64,000 bases of DNA, taken from assembly GCF_020687805.1 (NCBI RefSeq), contig NZ_JAJEWQ010000003.1, forward strand, positions 813,772-877,771. Direction: 5' to 3'. This DNA comes from Planctobacterium marinum (GTDB lineage Bacteria > Pseudomonadota > Gammaproteobacteria > Enterobacterales > Alteromonadaceae). The position numbers were made by a program, and so were the translations under genes. Positions 1-13,700 of the stretch are shown here, piece after piece (position 1 is the stretch's first letter; each line of letters begins with the position of its first letter). The notes under the pieces were generated by a model that worked only from the letters and a program-made list of their open reading frames with translations, ran no database searches and was not told where the DNA came from.

Positions 1-536
1 TACTCCACCTCTAATAACGATTTCAGTTTTTCTAATGCACTGTAAAGTCTTGATTTCACGGTATTGCTTGAGACATTGAGCTGTTCTGCTATTTCATCAA
101 ACGTAAACTGACCAAAAAATTTCAGCTCCACCACCGCCTTTTGCGCTAAGGGTAATTGCGCCATCGCCTGGATGAGCTGTTGGCTATCGCGATTGCCAAA
201 CAACACCTGTTCCGGTGCCGCTGATTCACAAACCATTTCAGGCGCATCATCTAATGCCTGTGTCGGTTTTTTACGCCGGTAAAACTCGACGCAGCGATAA
301 CTCGCAATGCGAAACAACCAGGCTTTAAACGCGCCTTCGCCCCGGTAAGATGTCAGATTTCTGAACACTGAAGTAAAAATTTCCTGCATTAGGTCCAAAG
401 CATCTTCGCGATTACTGGTCATACGAATACCATAGTTATATATGGACTTTTCATAGCGTTTGACCAGCTTCATCCAGGCCCCGCGATTGCCCTGCAACGC
501 CTTTTGAATTAATTGTTCATCCGTTTTTTCAAACAC
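1..536 (-). CDS. ECF-type sigma-70 family RNA polymerase sigma factor (3' end cut by window edge)
   Basis: This ORF is not fully contained in the window: from a GTG at 536 it reads 178 codons down to base 3 and is still open, with TA as the next two bases, so the stop may lie just outside. The translation begins VFEKTDEQLIQKALQG and contains the region 2 core (REDALDLMQEIFTSVFRN, then FKAWLFRIASYRCVEFYRR) and a region 4 helix-turn-helix (FDEIAEQLNVSSNTVKSRLY). This is the usual two-domain layout and length (about 180-190 residues) of an extracytoplasmic-function sigma factor, which directs RNA polymerase to a stress or envelope regulon. The start is uncertain, because no ATG lies nearby and only a weak GGGA sits upstream. 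Any anti-sigma gene would lie to the left, outside the window. Family assignment is firm; the regulon is unknown. Confidence 0.9.
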   Translation of the reverse strand, partial: MFEKTDEQLIQKALQGNRGAWMKLVKRYEKSIYNYGIRMTSNREDALDLMQEIFTSVFRNLTSYRGEGAFKAWLFRIASYRCVEFYRRKKPTQALDDAPEMVCESAAPEQVLFGNRDSQQLIQAMAQLPLAQKAVVELKFFGQFTFDEIAEQLNVSSNTVKSRLYSALEKLKSLLEVE

Positions 537-667
537 GCTTATTGTGTCCCAGGTGAATGTGTTGTGTTGTTGTTACTCTTAAAGTCGAGAGGGATTACTG
601 AAAAGTTGAGGCAAACAGAAAAAAATATAGTTTTGCTCGCCTCCTGCATTTTATAACCGTTTCGGGG

Positions 668-1576
668 TTATTTGAGCTTTGGTACAGGCATGATGGGTGA
701 GATGATTTCAGCAATTTTGCGAAACAGCTGCATTCGGGTAGTGCCATTGCGCCACACCAGGCCAATTTCGCGGAAGGCATTTTCTTCGGCATCCAGCGCG
801 CGCAGTGGTGAACCTTGTAAAATCCCCTCTGACAACGCCATACCGGGTAAAAAGGTGATGCCCATTTTACAACCCGCAAGTTTGATTAAAGTGTGAATAC
901 TGCTGGCCGCTAAGGCACTCACCTGTTCGGCATGCTTCAACCCGCAGGCACTCACCGCATGGCCAGTCAGACAATGCTCGGACTGCAAAAGAAATACGCT
1001 GTTTTTGGGTAGCGATGAGATCTCCAGGGGGTTGGGCAGCTGCGCTAATACGTCTTCATGTCCCACAAGGTGGAACGGATCATGTCCCACTACCAACTGT
1101 TTGCAACCCGGGGTTTCCATTGGCAAGGCTAAAACCAGTAGATCTAACACGCCGTCATTCAATTGTTTTAACAGGTTTTCAGTGGTGTCTTCCTGTAATT
1201 GCAGATTCAGGGCCGGCAGTGAAGCCCCGATATCACCAATCATTCGCTCAAAGATAAACGGGGCAATCGTTGGGATAACCCCAACTTTTAGATTTCCGGC
1301 TTGCCAGTCACCAGCGCTGGTTGCGTAATCCACCATTTCACCGGCTTGCTGTAACAGGATTTTGCTGCGTTCAACAATTTCTAAACCAAATGACGTAAAA
1401 ATGAAGGTTTTATGGTCCCGCTCCAGTAGTTGACCATTCAGTTGCTCTTCCAAATTCTGAATAGCAGTGCTCAGGGTGGACTGACTCACATGGCAGCGCT
1501 GAGCGGCGCGATTAAAGTGCTGCTCCTGATGCAGCGTTACCAGATAATGCAGGTGTTTCAGATTAGGCCATTTCAT
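668..1576 (-). CDS. LysR-family regulator, OxyR-like (peroxide-sensing type)
   Basis: A LysR-type DNA-binding protein of 302 residues from the ATG at 1576; an in-frame extension to 1606 adds ten residues but the MKWPNLKHLHYL start fits the family better. An N-terminal winged HTH (FNRAAQRCHVSQSTLS) is followed by an effector domain (VGVIPTIAPFIFE, like the VGLIPTVGPYLLP stretch of E. coli OxyR). Two cysteines in HCLTGHAVSAC are spaced nine residues apart, exactly as Cys199 and Cys208 of E. coli OxyR, the pair that forms the H2O2-sensing disulfide. This makes an OxyR-like peroxide-responsive activator likely, although it may be a paralogue rather than the main OxyR. It lies downstream of the giant gene, separated by a terminator, and upstream of the sigma factor on the same strand. 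No catalase or peroxiredoxin gene is adjacent. Confidence 0.85.
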   Translation of the reverse strand: MKWPNLKHLHYLVTLHQEQHFNRAAQRCHVSQSTLSTAIQNLEEQLNGQLLERDHKTFIFTSFGLEIVERSKILLQQAGEMVDYATSAGDWQAGNLKVGVIPTIAPFIFERMIGDIGASLPALNLQLQEDTTENLLKQLNDGVLDLLVLALPMETPGCKQLVVGHDPFHLVGHEDVLAQLPNPLEISSLPKNSVFLLQSEHCLTGHAVSACGLKHAEQVSALAASSIHTLIKLAGCKMGITFLPGMALSEGILQGSPLRALDAEENAFREIGLVWRNGTTRMQLFRKIAEIISPIMPVPKLK

Positions 1577-1663
1577 CGCGTATACAAACCTTTGACTTGT
1601 TATCATCTGTTCAAGTATTCAGGTAATAATCAATTTAATCAATTAATATCCGTAAATTTAATC

Positions 1664-1695
1664 CAAAAAAATAAGGGCACCTATGTGCCCTTATT
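1664..1695 (-). terminator. Rho-independent terminator after the giant gene
   Basis: A perfect 10-bp stem, ATAAGGGCAC / GTGCCCTTAT, with a 4-nt loop lies at 1671-1694. On the minus strand it is followed by a run of seven T (the A-tract at 1664-1670). It sits 30 nt beyond the stop of the 5230-residue gene and ahead of the OxyR-like gene, so it should end the giant-protein transcript. The T-rich stretch on the other side could make it partly bidirectional. Confidence 0.85.
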
Positions 1696-1724
1696 TTATA
1701 TTTAGCTAAACCCGAAGGTATGCG

Positions 1725-4700
1725 TTAAGGTTTTCTTAGTCTGTGGCTGCTGGCCAACCTGTAGCAGCCAATTAACATTAACAGCAGCAACCAGGCCAGG
1801 TTAACGGCACCACCTGATTTCTTAGTGACGTTAACATTTTCCACGGGTTTTGCCGCAACTGTCACACTAACAGTCCCTTCATCGGTCAATTCACCATCAC
1901 TAATAACGTAAGTAATCGCTACTGTGCCACTGAAACCCGAGGCCGGTGTAAATGTCAGGCTTTGGTCCGCATTAATCACCACACTACCTGAACTGGCCTG
2001 AGCGCTCACAACGGTCAGCGTATCGCCATCAACATCCATATCATTGTCCAGCACGGAGATGGTGACAGCGGTTTGATATTCCGTGGTCACACTATCATCC
2101 ATGGCCTGAGGAGACTGATTACCATCAACCACGACGGAGACCGTCGCTGTATCAGTTTCACCAAAGCTATCCGCTACCACATAGGTGATTGTCGCCAGCC
2201 CATCAAATCCGTCGGCAGGTGTGTATAACAATGTGTTGTTGGCCGTAATTGCCACATCACCAACATCAACAGTCGCCGACTGTATTGTCAGGGTGTCACC
2301 GTCCACATCCGTATCATTGGCCAGTACATCAATTTCTATCGGCGTATCATCGGTGGTTGTAGCACTGTCACTTCTGGCACCCGGAGCCCGGTTGCCATTG
2401 ATGGTTATTGTGACTTCACCACTACCGGTACCGCCATTACCATCACTCACACCATAGACCAGCACTTCAGTACCAACAAAACCACTATCCGGGGTATATA
2501 AAATGGTATCGCCAGAAGTAATTTCCGCGGTCCCAAAGCTACCATCCACGCTTTCAATCGTTAAGGTATCGCCATCAACATCGGTGTCGTTAGCCAGTAC
2601 ATCAATTTCGATGCTGGTATTCCATTGCATCATCGCCTCGTCATTTTGAATATCCGGCAAGCTGTTGCCCGCCAGTACTACGGCGACACCACCTGGGTCT
2701 GCAATAGCGCCATTGACCAGGCCATCATCATCATTGACGCCGCCATCCAGAACGCGCAACTGCACACACCAATGACCTTCTGTCAGACCAACCACCCAGC
2801 GCGTGCTGCCCGGAGGAGGACAAACACCTTTGGAGCCGCGAGCTGAGAATATCTGGTTGTTATCGTCGATGACAAAGCCTGTCCATTGCTCTGATCTGAC
2901 ACTGTATTTACGATACAGCGCATTGCTCGGCACAGGACGGGTTTGCGGTAACACAATGGAGGCTATCTGGCCTTCTTCTGGTAAGTCATACAAGATGAAG
3001 TCGAATATGCCGCCGATATTGGTCGCCTCTGGATCTTCCGGTAAACCGGCTGATTGCAGTTTCACCGATTCACCACGACTATTGAATCCGGTGCGACCAA
3101 CAAAGGTTTCATCGACAATGACTTCCACACCATTAGAGCTGTTCAGCGCAGAAATAGAACCCTGACGCAAGCATACTCCTGGCTCACTTTCTGCCAGGAA
3201 ACCATCCTGGGTTGAGGCCTGCTCTGGCACCACATTGCAATCGTCAATGGCATCTAAATAGTCAGGAATACCGTCGCCGTCAGAGTCTGCATAACCTTCT
3301 TGCGAGTCAGGAATCAAATCGCCATCGGTATCCAGGTCATCCGAAAGAACGGCCAGTGTATCCACCACTTCAATATAGACATCCGCGGTATTTGACAAGA
3401 TAGGATCACCATCATCGCTGGCAAACAAAGTAACCTGATAAATACCCGTGGCAACACCGGCCGGGTCAAACAGAAACTGATTCGGAGAATCACTCAAGTT
3501 TGACAATCCGGTACTGCTCCAGTCGGTGTCCACCGTGTCCTGACGGTTTGCATCAGTAACCGTTGCACTGATAGTGACATTACCTTCGTCTTGCGCCACG
3601 GTCAGACGATTATCCCCTGACTGACTTACCATCAATCGGATTTCAGGCGCTATGTTCGCCTCAGAAATAGTGACAACAGAGACATTGTTTGCGCCAACGT
3701 TCTGATCACTATTGAGGGTAAAAGTGATGGTCTCGTTGGTTTCAACTTCATCATCAGCGAACACATTAAAGGTAATGATCTGCTCTCTGCCACTGCTGAA
3801 GGTTACACTGCCACTTTGCGCGTTGTGATCTTCACCAACAGTGGCCGTACCGCCAACAGTATAATTAACCGTCAATGGATAAACAGGTGCATCACCGTTG
3901 AGTAACACGCGCATTCTGACCGCGCTGTCCTCGTTAACCACCTTGTCTTTGCCCAATGAAATTAACGGATTAACATTCAGTACCTGCGAGTCAGTTGTCA
4001 CGCTACCAAAGCTATCTTCGGTGCGCCAGAAGACCTTACGGGTGCCTGGTTTAAAGCTGTTGGAAGCCCGCACTAACGTCACCGGCAACGGATTACCGTC
4101 AGCATCAACGGCTTCGGCAACACCTAAATCAACTTCAGTAAACAAGCCGTCGGCATCAACCGTCAAATCATCAGGTACAGTCAGAACAGGCTGGCCAATT
4201 CCGGCAACACCATTGATTGTCAGATTAACCCGGGCCTGAGCACTGCGACGGGCGTTATCCCGAATAGCATATTGCAGATCCACATCACCGATAAAGCTGA
4301 GACCGGGCTCAAACTGTATCTGGTTGTTCACGATACTAACATTACCGAAATCAGCCTGCACACCTTGCAGTGTCAATGCATCACCGGCCGTAGCAATATC
4401 CACATCAGTATCATTTGCCAATACATCCAACAGGTAAATACCGGCATCGTTCTGTTCAAGTACAATGCTATCGGCTACAGCTACCGGACGATCGTTGACG
4501 CTATTTACGGTAATACTGATAGTTGCCTGCTCAGAATTGCTTTCGCCATCGCTGGCCTGATAAACAAAGCTGTCACTGCCGTTAAAATTAGCCGCTGGTG
4601 TATAAGTCCAACCACTGGCAGTTTCGTTCAGTTCACCATTTTGCACATCAGTGATGACAACAAAGCTAAGTGCATCACCATCGCCATCGCTGACAGCTGG

Positions 4701-7700
4701 CGTAATGGCAACACTGGCGTCCTCGTCAAGTGTCACACTGCTGTTACTTGCCACCGGAACGGCATTAGCTTCAGTCACGGTAACGGTGAAGGCATTAAGG
4801 CTGGCACTGTCAGTGCCATCGGAAACCGTCAGAATAATGCTGCCGGTAGTGCCAACATCCTCCAGATCCGGGGTACCCGTCAATGCACCAGTCGCAGAAT
4901 TTACCGACAACCAGTTCGGCAAGCCTGTGGCACTGAAGGTCAGACTGTCGCCGTCAATATCCGTTGCTGTAGGCGTAAAGCTATAGTCATTACCCTGCGT
5001 AATAGCAGTGCGTGGAGAGCCGCTGATAGTGGGCACATTGTTACGCGCAACAACAGTGATCGTGAAGCTCTCCAGTGAGCTACTGTTTTGACCATCCGAG
5101 ACAATAATAACGACATTGGCGTAGCTACCTACATTTGCAGCAACCGGTGTGCCTCTCAATGTCCCTGTGCGGGTATTGAATGCAGCCCAGGCTGGACGAT
5201 TAGCAATACTGAATACCAGGGTATCACCTTCCGCATCGGTCGCTGTCGGTGTAAACCGGTATTCGTCGTTCTGGAAGACCGAGGTGGCTGGTGTACCGCT
5301 AATGACCGGCGCGTCATTGACTTCCAATACCGTAATAGAGAAGGCGTTAAGACTGGCGCTAAATTCACCATCGGAAACGGATATAACAATTCCTGTGGTC
5401 GTACCCACATCAGCAATACCCGGTGTGCCACTCAATGTCCCTGTGCTGCTATCAAAGTCTGTCCAGGCTGGCTGGTTGACAATACTAAAGGTCAATGTGT
5501 CGCCATTAACATCTGATGCTGATGGCGTAAATTGATAACTCACACCTTCGGTCACTGTCGTAGCAGGTAAACCACTAATGGTTGGCGCCACATTACCGCA
5601 AACCGCACAGACCTCAAGGTCAAATGCTGCGAGGGATACCGTATCGATGCCATCACTGACGCTGATCACAATACCAGTGTAAATGCCGATATCATCGCTG
5701 CCTGGGATGCCACTTAAGGTACCGGTTTCAGCATCAAACGTTGCCCATTCTGGTTGATTTTCAATACTGAAAATCAGGCTGTCACCGTCAGAATCGCTGG
5801 CCACAGGTGTAAAGCTGTAACTCTGACCTGGCTCAACGGCATTCACGGCTACGCCACTGATCACCGGTTGTGAGTTAGCTAATACCTCAATGTTAAAGCC
5901 GGTCAGTACCGCAGTATCTGTGCCGTCAGAAACACTAATAGTAATATTGCCATAAATACCCACATCAGTGGTGCCTGGCGTACCCGTCAGGGTGCCGGTG
6001 TTACCATCAAAGCTTGACCAACGCGGTTGATTTTCAATTGTGAAGGTTAAGGTATCTTCCTCAACATCTGACGCCTCTGGGGTAAACTCGTAGGCCATTC
6101 CCACCCTGACAGACATTGCTGGTGATCCGGAAATTTCCGGCGCATCGTTCACCGCAATGATGTCGATGGTTACCGTAGCTTCATCAGAGGTATCCACACC
6201 ATCAGTGACGCTAAAGCGCAGAGTATCCTGTATGTCTCCCACATTGGCATTGGGCGTATAAGTGACACTGTTGCCTTCTACAACTATCTCACCCGAAACC
6301 GGTTGCTGAGTAATAGTGTAAGTGAGCGTATCACCATCTTCATCGCTGGCTTCCAGCGTAAAGGTCACCGGTGTATCTTCATTCGTTTCTATTTCACTAT
6401 CAGTAGCAACGGGTGCTGTATTGGCGTCAGGGTCAACCACTTCAATAGTGAATGTTTCTAAGCTGGCCTCCAATTCGCCGTCAGAAACGCTGATGCTGAT
6501 ATCGGCAAAGGTGCCAAGATCCTGCTCAGCCGGTACACCGGACAACAGACCAGTGGTTTCATCAAAATCAGCCCAGTCAGGCAGGTTAGTGACACTGAAT
6601 GTCAACGAATCATTATCAATATCAGTGGCTTCAGGCGTAAAGCTGTACTCGCTATCGAATGCCACCTGAGTCGCAGGTTCACCGGTGATGGTCGGCGCAT
6701 CGTTCACCGCATTCACCGTTATTGTCACTATCGCAGCTTCAGAAGTCAGCAAACTATCAGAAGCCTGATAGGTAAAGCTGTCTTCGCCGTTAAAGTTACT
6801 GACAGGCGTATAAATAGCGATGTTATTGATTATCTCCACAGTGCCGTTTACCGGTGCGGTTACGACCGAATAACTCAGCGTATCGTCATTAAAGTCGCTT
6901 CCCAACAAAGTTATTTCAGTAGCTACGTCTTCATCGGTGGTAGCGATAACAGCTTCCACAACCGGCGCTACGTTAACATTCGGATCGATAACTTCAATCG
7001 AGAATGCCGCCAGCGAGGCTGATAATTCACCATCACTCACCGTCAGCACAATTCCACTATATTCCGCAATATCACCAGAAGTAGGTGTACCGGTTAATGC
7101 ACCCGTTGCGGTGTCAAGGGTTAACCATGCTGGCAGATTTTCCACGCTGAAACTCAATGTGTCACCGTCAGCATCGCTGGCTTGTGGCACAAAGCTGTAT
7201 GGCGTATCCACTTCAACCAATGCCGATGGCGTACCGCTGATCACCGGCGCTTCATTAACATTAACAACAGTGATGGAAAAAGCCTGTAAGCTGGCTGTTG
7301 CAATACCATCGCTAACGGACAGAACGATGTTGCTGTGGGTTCCAACGTCTTCTGCATCAGGCGTTCCGGCAATATTTCCGGTTGCGCTGTTCAGTGCCAA
7401 CCAATCTGGCAGGTTAGTGGCGCTAAACGTAAGATCATCACCATCGTTATCAACAGCGACAGGTGTAAAGCTGTATCGGCTACCTTCGTTAACACTGGTT
7501 GCCGGCGAACCTGTAATCGCAGGTCGGTCATTGACTGAAGCGATTATCACCGTAATTGTTTGTGTCGCAGAAAGCGCACCATCACTTACGGTAATCTCAA
7601 GAGAGTCAGTCCCGCTGGCGTTCAGATTAGGGTTATAACTCAAGGTTGCACTGGTACCACTACCGGTTATAGAAGCTACGCCAAGAGCAGGTTCAGACGT

Positions 7701-10700
7701 TATCGACCAGGTAAGCGCAGAGCTATCTACGTCAGTCGCTGTGACGGTTACCTGGGTAGATTCATCTTCATCAATACTGATGCTGCTGGCGCTGGTAATT
7801 ACCGGTGCATCATTGACGTTTGCAACAGCGATAGTAAAGCTCTGGGTATCAGTAGCACTGCTGGTATCGGAGACACTCAGCACAACGGCATGACTTCCTA
7901 CCTCGTCATTGGTAGGTGTTCCGGACAACACGCCTGTCGCACTATTGAACGACAACCAGCCTGGTATTGTTGTGGCCGCCATAGTCAGGCTGTCACCCGC
8001 ATCAACATCGCTGGCAATCAGCGTATAACTGTAGGCACTATCTTCTGTTGCCGATGTCACTGCAGTTGAACTGATCACCGGAGCGTCATTGGTATTAATA
8101 ACGGTAATGGTAAAGCTTTGGGTCGCCGAAAGGTTACCGGTATCGGTAACGGTTAGCACCACACTATGACTACCCACGTTGGCATTTGTCGGAGTACCAG
8201 TCAATACACCGGTACTGGCGTTGAATGTCAACCAGGTGGGTAGAGTTGGCGCGGCAAACGTCAGACTATCACCGGCATCGACATCGGTAGCAGAGATTGT
8301 GTAGCTGTACGCAGTATCCTCTGTCGCTGACGTTACTTCAGATGAGGTAATTACCGGGGTTTCATTGACACTGGTAACACTAATACTGAACGTCTGGTTG
8401 GTCAGAGTTGTAGCACCATCTTCACCACCGTCGGCCAGTGAGAAGACAAAACTATCAGAGGTGGTTTCACCACCATTATGGGCATACTGAATATTGCCGT
8501 CGGCCAGGTCTTGCTGAGTGAAAGTGCTATTAACTGTCAGCGCTTCACCAGAGTCTGCCGTATTGTCATCGTCCGCATCCAGGAACAGGGTGCCGTTGCT
8601 GACTGCCGACGTAACCGTAAATGTAAGCCCAGTACCGGTATCATCCGGATCCGAATCCGCCAGTTGGGTTGTGGTTATTACTCCGGTGCCACCCTCGTTT
8701 ACAGTGAGCCCCAGATTAGTACCAATGGTCGGTGCATCATTAACCGCCGTAATGGACAGAATCGCGCTGTCGGTATCAGAGGAGAACGCACTGTCGCCAC
8801 CTGTAGTACTCACATCTGCTGTACCGCCATTACTGCCGGAAGCTTCATCCCAGGCTCTGAAGGTAAAGGAGACATTGCCGTTGAAATGCTCGTCCGGCAC
8901 AAACCGAACCTTATTGTTGGCAGAAGAAGATGACAACAGGCGCGCCGATGTGGTGCTGGTCAAATCTACTGACGCCCCGGTAGTGCTGCTAAAGTTATTC
9001 CAATTAGCACCATTATCAGTGCTGTATTGCCAAACCCCATTGCTGTTATCAACCTGAGTAACCACGATGGATTCAGTAGTTTGCGCAGCTTCAATATTAT
9101 CGATGCTGCCATTGACTACAATAGCAGACACCGACGTTCCCACATTGTCACCATCGGCAACATCTTCCGTCACCGCAGTCAACACAGGAGATTGCGTATT
9201 ATCCAGAGTTGGCGCATCGTTGACCGGTGTTATGGTCACCGTCGTCGTATTACTCACACCAGTACTAGACAACTGGCTGTCACTGAAACTCCAGTCCAGT
9301 TGTACACTGGTTATGGGATCTTCTGAACTATTGCTATAGGCAATATTTTGTATAACTTCATTCACCAGTGCGGTTGTTGGCGTAGTCAGGTCACCACTAA
9401 AGGTCACTGTCATCGTTCCGTTGCTGGACGCATAACTGGCAAACTTATCACCGATACTATTGGTTAAATTCGTACCAGAGACAGCCACCTGAGAACCAGA
9501 TGCCACACTGAAGGAATCGTCAGTGTTTGCACCACCGTTTCTGGCAATGGTTAACGTAGATCCCGTGTAATTACCATTACTGCTGTTTAGCGCATCATTC
9601 TCGCTATCGGCAACTGTAGCATCACTGTCCAGGGTTACTGCTGAACCATCTTCGGTAAAGTTAGCTGTTCCACCCAGGTTACTGAAAACAGGAGCAGTGT
9701 TATCGTCATCGCTAATGGTTACCGTAACCTGTTGCGCTGTATCTTCAAATGCACTGCCGCCACTGACACTATCAACATCGATGATGATGGTTTCATCACC
9801 TTCGCTGTCGCTATCGTCTACGGACGTTATCACTGTTGCAGCATCAGCCGATGTATTGCCCTGGCTAATGGTAATGGATGTACTTGCATTGTTATTGTAA
9901 TCCGCACCACTTGCAGCTGCTGTAGCAGTCCCTGAATAGACCAGGCCAACCGTAACATCCTGGTAAGTGGCATTACTCAAGGTCACAGTAGCGGTAGTGG
10001 TACCGCCGTCCTCATCAATCGAACTGTTGTTGACGCTTAAGGTCACGGTAGGTGCAGATTCTGCATCTGTAATAGTTATTGTTTGGGTCTGACCGGAAAG
10101 AAGTGTCGCTGCACCAGTTTGAATGCAATCAAACGATACAATGACAGTTTCGTTACTGGCAGCATCAAACAGGTCGTCAGCCACCCCGGTTATGGTCACC
10201 GTGTTACTTGAGTTTCCTGCACTGATGGTAATTGACGATCTACTGCGCGTATAGTCAGTTGTGTTGGTGGCGGTACCTGTAAAGCCTAACGTGAAACCAA
10301 TATCTTCCGGCCATTGGTTATTCAAACTGTTAGTTAAGGTTGCCGTTATTGTTGCGACACCGCCATCTTCAGCGATAGTGGTTAAGTCAGATGACAAGGT
10401 CACATCAGGGGTATTGGCATAGATAGCATCCCCTGCCTGGCTAATTGCTGTAGTAAAGGCAGTATTGCTGTTTGCTGAACTATCAGTTAACACAATACTC
10501 ACCGGGACAGCAGATGCCGCGGCATAATCTGTACCGCCATCAGACACCGTAAAAGTAGCCGTGTAGGTGGTATTATTGGTTTTGCTCAGGCTACCTAAGG
10601 TGTACCCAGCCACCGTGCTGGCCCCCAGGGTATAGGTGTCGGCATCAGAACTCACCGTTATCGTGGCTGTGACAGTATCACCAACTTTATGGGTGCTGTT

Positions 10701-13700
10701 AGGAATACTCACCGCGGTGATAGTTGGTGCTGTGGTGTCTTGCACTGTGATATTAAATGTTTGCCCTGTTACAGAGCCTGAGTTTTGATCAGCAACACTA
10801 AAGGAGAAGCTATCGCTGGTATTTACCCCTCCGGCATGCACATAGCGCAAATAATCGTTATCAATATCATCCTGAGTAAAGGTACTGCTGTTGCTCAGAC
10901 TACTGTAATTGTTGCCATCTGATAACTGCAATGCACCTAAGGTAGGTACTGCGGTAACGGTATAGGTTATGTTGCTGGCCGCATCTTCTACATCGCTGGT
11001 TGAAAGCGCAGAGCTGCTTATTGTCAGATTGCTACCCCGCTCCACTGTTACACCTGTATTGGTGTCAACACTTGGCACATCATTCACCGAACTGACTGTT
11101 ACAGATGCCGAATCACTTACTGTAGAGAAAGCCGACGTTCCACCAGTCGTGGATGTATCCGCCGTTGAACCTGCGCTGCCAGTAGATTTATCCCAGGCCC
11201 GGTAAGTGATTGTGGCCGAACCATTGTAATTTCCAGAAGGCACAAAGCGCACCTTGTGTGTGCTGGCGCCTGACAAGGTACCATCCAACAAGCGCGCCGC
11301 AGTTGATAAATCCACCGAGCTACCTGTAGTCCCAGAGAAGTTGTTCCAGGTGGTGCCATTGTCTGTGCTGTACTGCCAAACACCATTAGTGTTATCTACG
11401 GTAACAACGGCTATGGCTTCAACTGCCGAACCATCAACATCTGTAATGGAGGCGTCAGTGACCATAGTGGCGACGGCTGTACCAGCGTTATTGGTATTAC
11501 TGGAGTCATCGTCATCACCATCTGCGCCACTGCCATCATCATCACCCGCATCTTCGGTGATGGCTGTTAAAGCGGGAGATGCGGCTGAATTCAGTACCGG
11601 TGCATCATTTTGTGCAGTGACAGACACCAGAACCTGATTAGTACCCGTGCTATTAGCTGTACCATCATTGAAAGTCCAGTCCAGGGTCACGCTGGCATCC
11701 GGCGCCTCTGAACCATTGCTGTAGGTGATGGCCCGCATTATTGAAGCAACAATGGCAGTAGTCGGGACATTGCTGGCATCAGAAAAGGTTAGGACCAGCG
11801 TACCACTACCGTTGGTGGTCACGGTACCGTACACCAGGCTACTGTAAGTCAGGTTGCCTGAAGCAGTAAGAGCGCCAAGCAGGCCGCTTGCAGCAAATTC
11901 ATCATCTGCATCGGCACCACCATTGCGGGCAATCGTTAAAGTTGCCCCACTGTAGTTACCTGCTGCGGTATTCAGCGCATCAAGCTCAGTATCGGCAATA
12001 GCAACATTGTCGTCCAGCACCACCGCTGAGCCATTTTCGGTGAAGGCCGGGTTATTGTCGAGATTAGAAAATACCGGAACATCATTGGCGCTTTCAAAGG
12101 TAATATCCGTATCACCACTATTATCTGACACTGCAAGAATGTTGAGGTTGCCGCCGGCACTATTTGACAAGGTAATAGCCACTTCAACGGCGCTGAAATC
12201 TGTGGCATCCGTATCTAGCTGCAATGTATTGGCGCCGTTAAAACGCACATTGGAAGTGGTTAGTCCGGTGACCCCGGTAACTTTAACTGTGTCCCCTTCA
12301 GACAAATCAGTAATGGTATCCCCTGTCAGGTCTGAGGCTGAACCACTGAAAGTATCATTACCATCTGACCCCGTCATTGAATCTGTGCCAGCTCCGGGAG
12401 AGAGCGTGTCAGCGCCAGCACCACCATTTAAGGTGTCGTTACCGGCGTTACCATTAATAACATCGGCACCGTCTCCACCGGAGAGGTTGTCGCCGCCGGC
12501 ACTGCCGTTGATAGTTTGAGAGCTGGCAGAACCGGTTACGGTAAAGCTGTCGCTGGCAGACGTAGTAACATTCAGTGTTTTTGTGCTTACATCAGAGGCA
12601 GGAATAGTAATAGTAATGCTACCGCCGCTGCCGGTGGAAAACGTTTCGATGGCTGTTAAATTTCCGCCTGTCACACTGCCGGTGGCAGTGAATGTTAAGG
12701 TATCAGTACCCGAGCCCGTAATGGTGCCGCTAAAGGCATTAAGCTGCGCCACGGTGAGTGTTAAATCATTGGTGGCGCCATCAAGAGTTAAATTGGTGAA
12801 TCCAGACAAAGTTGCTGATGCAATATCTGCAGTACCATCAACCACTAACGTGTTAGCTACATCTGTATTTGCGGTAAACGAACCGCTAAAGGTAGTTGCG
12901 CCTACGTTTAACGAGATAGCATCAGAAACTGAACTTGCTGTAAAAGTATTACTATTGTCAGACCCTACAGTTATGGTGCGAGAATCAGAACTATCATCTT
13001 CGATAGTATAAGTTTCTACAGTCGTCGAGTTAATTGTGAGGTCACCAGTCCCACTAATTGTAATCTCCTCTCCGCCTACGCCAGTACCTGCAGCGACTAT
13101 TGTGGCATTATTTAGTGCATTATATTGGGCAGCAGACAGTGTAACACTAGCCCCGGACGCCAATGATAATGATCCTATGTCAGTAAGCGTTCCCCCAGAA
13201 ACATTCGCCGAGTCTGCTAATAATAATATGTCTCCATTGGTAGTTTGACCTTCTAAGGTTCCGGTATAAGTGATACCAGGTACCGAAAATGTCACGGTAT
13301 CAGAAGTGCTGGTAGCAGAGATATCGGTACCTGTATCGTTGCTACCCAGGGTAATCGTTCGGGTATTTGATGTATCATCATTAACAACATAGGTTTCAAC
13401 GGCTGCGCTGTTAAAGGTACTAATATCGCCGTCACCCGACACGGTGATTTGTTCTGTGCCTGGCGCGGTGACAGTCCCGGAAAAATCAGCAAGATCTGCG
13501 GCTGCCATTAATAAAGTGGCATCTGATGCCAGCGTCAGGTTTTCAAAGTTGCTCAGCGTAGCACCCACGATATTCGTGTTATCTACAACACTTAAAGTAT
13601 CTGTACCATCACCCGCATTTAATATCCCTGAATACGTCGCTGCGCCAAGCGTGAGAGTATCACTCCCTGTCGAGCCGGTAATATTTTGCGTTAGCGAACC

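Noticed and set aside
595..879. A 94-codon minus-strand frame over the OxyR-like gene
   Set aside because: It overlaps the end of the OxyR-like gene in another frame and has no protein-like features.
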